Below are positions 58,972 to 64,000 of a stretch of DNA of 64,000 nt, piece after piece; position 1 is the first letter of the stretch, and each line of letters begins with the position of its first letter. Made by a program: the position numbers and the translations under genes. The stretch is from Cryptomeria japonica (Eukaryota; Streptophyta; Pinopsida; Cupressales; Cupressaceae). The notes under the pieces are model-generated. The model had not been told where the DNA came from. It worked only from the letters and a program-made list of their open reading frames with translations, and searched no databases. The stretch is from assembly GCF_030272615.1 (NCBI RefSeq), contig NC_081410.1, positions 223,995,415-224,059,414 of the forward strand. Reading direction: 5' to 3'.

Positions 58972-59988
58972 TTTATACGATTGAAAATTGGGGGGAAACT
59001 TGCAATAGATCAAATTATCAACCACAAACCAAAAAAAGTTGCTAAAATCCAATCATAAACAATAAGATGAATTAAATCAAATCAACAATCAAACAAATTC
59101 CATGTCGAATCCAAGCATGTGACTTCTATTGCTCTTCTCCTCCTAGTTGCATATGATGGTAGTGGCTTTCAAAGTCGCACATTACCTGCAAATAATTGAC
59201 ATAAGAGTTTAAAGAATGTGGTTATCCATGAGTGAGAATTGATGTTGAATTTATAGATTTTTTGAATTTGAATGAACGGTTGAGATTGACTTGACAACAA
59301 AGTCAATCAATAGTTAAATTTTTTTAAGACAAGTTGGTTGGAGATGATTACTCAACATGACTAAATTTGATTGACTTGATGAGTGGATAAATGAGTTAGT
59401 AAGAAAAAGTGATTTCAAAAAAGGTGGACTAATTGAATAGTTAGAAAAAAGTGATTGATGAGTCACTAGTGGGAACTGAAAGTCAGTGGTAGTTAGTCAA
59501 TTTCAACACGCGTTGTAAGAAATTGAATGAAATTAGCATTTTGGTTAATTTATATGAAATTTGGATTTTCAAAAATGTGAAATTAAATTGGAATGCAAGA
59601 GATATGAAATTAATTTGAATAAGGAGAGAAACAACATTAATTTGAAATGTGAGGGAATGAAATAAAATTTATTTAATTGAGAGGACATTATTAGCTAATT
59701 GATTAGTTTCAGATAATCATTTAATTATGAGAGAATAATGGAAATTGATTTAATTAAACAATAAAGATCATTTAACTAAAGTGAATGATTAGGATTAATT
59801 AAATAATAAAATTATATAATTAATATTAGAAGGAAAAAGATTAATTGATTATGGGATTAAAGAGAAATTTGAAATTTGAAAATTTGGAGTGAAAGAATAA
59901 TGTCAATTTAGAAGAATGATGTTAGATTAATTAAATAATTATCAAAGAAGAATAATTACTTGCGTTCATGAAATTTTAGGTGTCTATA
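58972..59988 (-). repeat. gypsy LTR, second copy
   Basis: Aligns with the LTR at 6487-7723 in the same orientation: 'attgctcttctcct', 'gatggt' and 'acctgcaa' blocks, the AT-rich part with 'ttaattaaataataa', and the outer end 'ttttaggtgtctata' (TATAGACACC on the minus strand). About 1.0 kb, shorter than the first copy and strongly diverged, so old. Together with its leader it is a truncated element. Confidence 0.7.
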
Positions 59989-60048
59989 ACTATAATTAAA
60001 ATTTAGATTGAATACTAAATATAAATATTTTCTACAACGACTATTCTC

Positions 60049-60612
60049 CATACAAAACATCACCTGATCGAAAACACAAATTTGTATAACACAATTGTTT
60101 TTCAACGATTTTTTTTGCATTTTTACAACATTGAAAGACAGTTTAAGAAGATAACATAGTTCTAATAACCGTCACCTTATTGTCATGTTGACCCCCCAAT
60201 AGCCGTCATAGTGAAAACACCATTAATAAATTTGTTTTGTACCAATAGCCGATCATTTTTTGTAATTAATTGGCCCATTTGTGCACCACTATTGGGACAT
60301 TTGTCAACAAGTACTAGCGATTTTGAGTTGACGGTTACTGGAACATCTTTAGTTAGGTATCAAGTGACACTTTGAAATGTGTACTTTTTGACCTTTGTGC
60401 GCATAACTGATTCCATAGCGTGCATCGTTACTACCCAGAACCCATATCAATAGCTATAAGCAGTTAAGGTGCATACGAAGACAACTAAAAAAAAAAAGTC
60501 AAAATCCGATGTACCGTTTAAGATCTGTGGGTGAGCGAAATTAGCTATGACGGCTAATGGTGCTCTTTCCCTAATTTGTGTTTTTTGATTAGATAATGTT
60601 TTGTATGAAAAC
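60049..60612. repeat. inverted-repeat element, MITE-like
   Basis: The left arm near 60049-60085 ('catacaaaacatcacctg', 'cgaaaacacaaatt') is the imperfect inverse of 60575-60612 ('aatttgtgttttttgatt', 'ataatgttttgtatg'). A second inverted pair lies inside: 'tagccgtcatagtgaaaaca' at about 60191 and 'gctatgacggctaatggtg' at about 60542. No coding capacity. It lies 180 bp upstream of the phosphatase gene's TATA box. Confidence 0.6.
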
Positions 60613-60789
60613 TAAATGGTTTCAATATTTTCTAATAATATTTTTGAATAATTTAAATAAGCTTAAAAAAAATATCTTGAGGTACAATTATTGACAGACC
60701 ATTAAAAAACTCTTTTAATACGAGGGTGAAAACGAGGAAAGTGGAAAGGTTCTCGTACACAAACGTATCTGCGAAGCGATGTAAAATGC

Positions 60790-60797
60790 TATAAATA
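60790..60797 (+). promoter_or_regulatory. TATA box of phosphatase gene
   Basis: TATAAATA, 79 bp before the ATG at 60876. With a start site about 30 bp downstream this leaves a leader of about 50 nt. Confidence 0.55.
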
Positions 60798-60875
60798 ATA
60801 AATGTAGATTAGCAGTGCCATTAAAGCCTGCCTGATATAGCCTTCCTGCTTGGAGAAGAAGGGGAAGAGAGCAGA

Positions 60876-61196
60876 ATGGAGTCATCGAGCGGGATTATGA
60901 AGCAGAGCTTGTTTGTGATGAGGCATGGAGAAAGAATGGACAACCACGATCCGCAGTGGGCTGAATCAGCGCCAAGGCCGTGGGATCCTCCTCTCACGGA
61001 CGAGGGGAAACTGCAGGCGTGGAGGACGGGGCAAAAGCTCAGAAGGGAAGGAGGAAATATAACCAGGGTTTTCTGCTCCCCTTTCTTGCGCTGCGTTCAG
61101 ACTGCGGCCGAGGTCGTTACAGCTCTCTGCGTCACAGATGATCACGCTAACGCTCCTTCCAGTAAAGATGTTGTTATCGATCCTTCTAAGGTTAAG
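60876..61196 (+). CDS. histidine phosphatase (phosphoglycerate mutase-like), exon 1
   Basis: Encodes 107 residues before a likely intron. VMRHGERMD (Arg16, His17, Gly18) is the RHG catalytic motif whose His is phosphorylated in this superfamily; SPFLRCVQTA (Arg72) is the second conserved block. The sequence RPWDPPLTDEG is typical of a plant group annotated as phosphoglycerate mutase family proteins, which are general phosphatases rather than glycolytic mutases; the substrate is unknown. The start has A at -3 and G at +4. The exon probably ends AAG before GTGAGG at 61197 (phase 0); without splicing a stop follows four codons later. A GT at 61191 is an alternative donor. The second catalytic His would lie in exons beyond the window. 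Base composition is clearly more GC-rich than the surroundings. Probably a live gene, seen in part. Confidence 0.85.
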
Positions 61197-64000
61197 GTGA
61201 GGTTTTGTTGATCATCTTTTGAATTGCTCTGCAATTATGTGTTTATTGATTTCTGTTTTCAGGCGAGGTTATGTTTTACTTTTGGTGGATCTTCCTGTGC
61301 TTTGGTTTGTAGGACCAATTTTGTTGTTTGTCAAATTTAAGGTGAGAGTATGGCCAAAGTGTTAGCTTGAACTTGGTTTTAAAACTTAGGTTAGCAAAAA
61401 CTCCGCAGACCAAAATTTTGGTTTGGACGATCGACTGTGAAAGCTTAGACAATAATTTAGGGAAATCATATGTATTGCCTATTAGTTTTAGACTAACAAG
61501 GAATACAATACACAGTATTGTGTCATATGCTCATCATCACATAAGTTCACTAATCTATAATTTTTTAAGAAATTCTCCCCCAAATTGGGCTCCTTATTGA
61601 CTGCACTCTAAAATTGGATGGTAAAGATTCTTTCTCAAGAATAAAATCATTCTCTGGCGTAGCTTCATCCAGTGTAGCCTCAACTGACGTATCTGTTTCC
61701 GCTTCTGCTTTCACCTTTGTTTCTGCATTCGCTTGTCCCTTGTGTTGCTTTCCTCTCAAAATTATCTGTCGCTCACTCGGTAAACAAGGGTTCTATATTC
61801 TCCACAATCAATTTCAAATAGGGATTGATGTCATCCAAGTCAATCACCTCACGCGTCCCTTTCCCCTCCACCTATTCAACGCCAATATGAAGACTCTATT
61901 TCAAAAAAATGAGGATATTGAGGCACTTTAGGGACAACTTCTTGTGCTTTTTTGTGTGAATGGCTTCAATCATAAACCAATTCTGCTTGCACCCAAAAGT
62001 GCTATAGATTTAACACAAATGTGGATGGCTAGGTTTTGAACGGGTTTTTTAACAATATAAACTTTCCACCAAAAATCTTTAAAGAGAGCATTTTTGAATT
62101 TTGAACTTTAACTATAATTGCTGTTATTAAACAAGTCTACTATATATGAGACAATGATTGAAATTTTGAAGGACTTAATTTTTTTACTTGATTGTTGGGT
62201 CATTCGGCTATGAATTCATAGAGGTGAAAAAACTTTGCACCCTTGTAAATGTGCAACATGTCAAGAATCATGTTTAGTTGACTGTCATTTTCTCTGTCTG
62301 TGTTGAGGCCATTCAAAACCTTCTCATCAGCCTTAAAGGATTTCAAGAATAAAAATTTATGGTCCAAGTAATAGATCATTGCATGTATTGATGGAGCTGC
62401 TTGCTCCACCTTTCGCAAATTGTGCACCAAATGGTATCACATTTTGTTCAATTTGCCCCATCGCAATGCTTGTTGGCCTTATAAAAATAACTCATTGGGT
62501 TCTTCGTCCTATACACCAAGTGTAGAACCTTGAGCCAAGGTTCTGTCACTAAAAAAAATAAATGGTTTTTAAAAACTAAAACTACAAAAATGAATGATGG
62601 TTACAAATAAAAAGTTAATGAAAAATCTAAGAAAATTTTTTTTAGAAGTTTTAAAAATTTACGAAGTAACAAAGTTGATTACTTTGTAAGTTTGTGATCA
62701 TTTAGTTTGAATTTACTATGAGGATTTTGTCTTATGCTATTTGCAAATACATCATCAATAATGATCTTCACAATCCTTTACCTTGTGACGTTCTCCCAGT
62801 TTTCAACCACTGTGCACTTACACATCTGCTAAAGAGACATCGGTGAGGCTACAATACTATTCAGTTTGATGGAGCTGGTGGCAAAATTCCACAATTTGAT
62901 CCAACAAACTGCAAGTTCCTCAATTGGCCCCTTACTTGCTTTTTAAGTTTTTTCTTCTTTTAACAACTAGCAAGGAGATCTTTTACGTCTCCTGTAGCCT
63001 CAAGTTCCAATGAAACACACAAATGCACATCTTGGTTAGAGATTTGTACAAGGTGATATTCAAGGCAATTGACACCCCCTATCATATGAAATCCACAATA
63101 ACTGTAGGCTGGTATTCTTGGTTCTCTTGTCTGACATTCTTTCAAGCTTGTTCTTTACTTGGGGATGCTGTCTCTATCTGCGAAGTTGGAATCCTATCAA
63201 AAAGATTCAAGAATTATAAAACACTCAGGCTTGAATAAAAATTTTAAACCTTGGTTTTCAAATTAACAAAAAGAAAAGAATAAAGGATGGGAACCCTAGA
63301 AGTGCTAGAGCACAACTAAAATGAAAGACGAAACTGCAAAAAACCTAAATCAAAAGACAGAAAAGACAGTTACATGAGATTCAAATCTGGTCAATAATTT
63401 TGTTGAATCAGTTGAAGATCACGAGTTATTGTGAGTTTCTAGGCAACTAACTCAATGACTACAACCCTAGAAGTGCTAGAGCACAACTAAAATGAAAGAC
63501 GAAACTGCAAAAAACCTAAATCAAAAGACAGAAAAGACAGTTACATGAGATTCAAATCTGGTCAATAATTTTGTTGAATCAGTTGAAGATCACGAGTTAT
63601 TGTGAGTTTCTAGGCAACTAACTCAATGACTACACACCAAGCCTTTCTAGCTCGCAAATACTTGCCATTCATTGAGTTATTTGCTGAGTATGGATATATG
63701 ATCTGAACTTTACTTTTAAGATTTGCAATATGGCCACTTGTGAATATAGCTTCGGGCATTTGGGGTTGTTACCAAATCTGTCAGCAAGTTCTCTTGAGAT
63801 AATTTCAGGTATTCTTTTCTTCTGTAGCTCTGCTGGAGTTTATGGTGGCAGAGGGATTAAAAATGTGAAACCTTTTCTAATTTTTACTGATGTTCCTATT
63901 GCATTAAACTGCAAGCTCTATTCACTGATCTTTTTCTTGTTAAGGTGAATTAATTATGGCTCTGAAAATGTTTTGTGAACATTAATGAAAGTCAAATGAA
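61197..64000 (+). other. first intron of the phosphatase gene (to window end)
   Basis: Begins with a good donor (GTGAGG). I find no later exon with the expected continuation (a stretch like VSIEYGL after the splice, or the second catalytic His), so the intron seems to be longer than 2.8 kb. Minus-strand frames at 61565-61759 and 62200-62430 are not recognised; the latter may be a decayed transposase piece. Confidence 0.55.
63292..63633. repeat. exact 171-bp tandem duplication
   Basis: Two adjacent 171-bp copies (63292-63462 and 63463-63633) that look identical base for base, starting 'aaccctagaagtgctagagc'. The lack of differences suggests a very recent event, or an assembly artefact. Confidence 0.9.

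Noticed and set aside
62200-62430. Minus-strand ORF of 76 residues in the intron
   Set aside because: Faint resemblance to decayed transposase sequence only; not enough to name.
63730-63948. Plus-strand ORF of 72 residues at the window end
   Set aside because: Does not match the expected next exon of the phosphatase gene and has no recognisable motif.

Overview
The window reads as nuclear DNA of a seed plant with a very large, transposon-rich genome, most likely a gymnosperm. This is an inference from three things: AT-rich sequence filled with nested LTR retrotransposons, copia LTRs full of ACCGGT motifs, and one host exon followed by an intron that runs at least 2.8 kb to the window edge. 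I recognise only one probable host gene, the first exon of a histidine-phosphatase (phosphoglycerate mutase-like) gene at 60876-61196 (+). No rRNA, tRNA or CRISPR was found.

Left part (1-7723): the 5' half of a Ty3/gypsy element on the minus strand. It has a 1.24-kb LTR (6487-7723), a primer site, a long repeat-rich leader, a broken gag, a protease and a G-patch segment, then runs off the window. From 7724 to 10040 is the 3' end of a copia-like element (F) with an unrecognised coiled ORF directly upstream of its polypurine tract and LTR.

Middle-left (10041-32232): a stack of Ty1/copia elements. Old element A (10041-13043, 20355-20531, 21585-22012) was split by complete element B (13044-20354) and by a solo LTR (20532-21584), each marked by a 5-bp target duplication. 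A ends abruptly against a fragment of element C (22013-23192). Element E (23193-32232, minus) follows; it has a 2.6-kb 3' LTR, carries gag but no visible pol, and its 5' LTR is split by another solo LTR (30131-31571).

Middle-right (32233-53135): repeat-rich noncoding DNA; a solo LTR (35828-36989); and a long unrecognised reading frame (38568-48930, +) interrupted by nearly intact copia element D (39815-47174, minus; perfect GATGA duplication). A second, diverged member of the same unrecognised protein family lies convergently at 49731-51390 (minus). It is followed by three tandem copies of a unit of about 408 bp (about 51950-53135).

Right part (53136-64000): a decayed hAT-type transposase gene on the minus strand (53677-57554), split by a gypsy-type solo LTR (54596-55760) and flanked on its 5' side by many GGCGAA motifs that look like subterminal repeats. 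Next come a second gypsy LTR with leader (about 58690-59988), a short inverted-repeat element (about 60049-60612), and the phosphatase gene with a TATA box, first exon and start of a long intron that contains an exact 171-bp tandem duplication.

Taken together the window is a layered insertion history rather than a functional gene cluster. The least explained item is the two-member unknown ORF family. Shared copia features (a TTGACATCAATGACAA block in every copia-type LTR, doubled polypurine tracts, C-runs near the LTR 3' end) are also worth testing.
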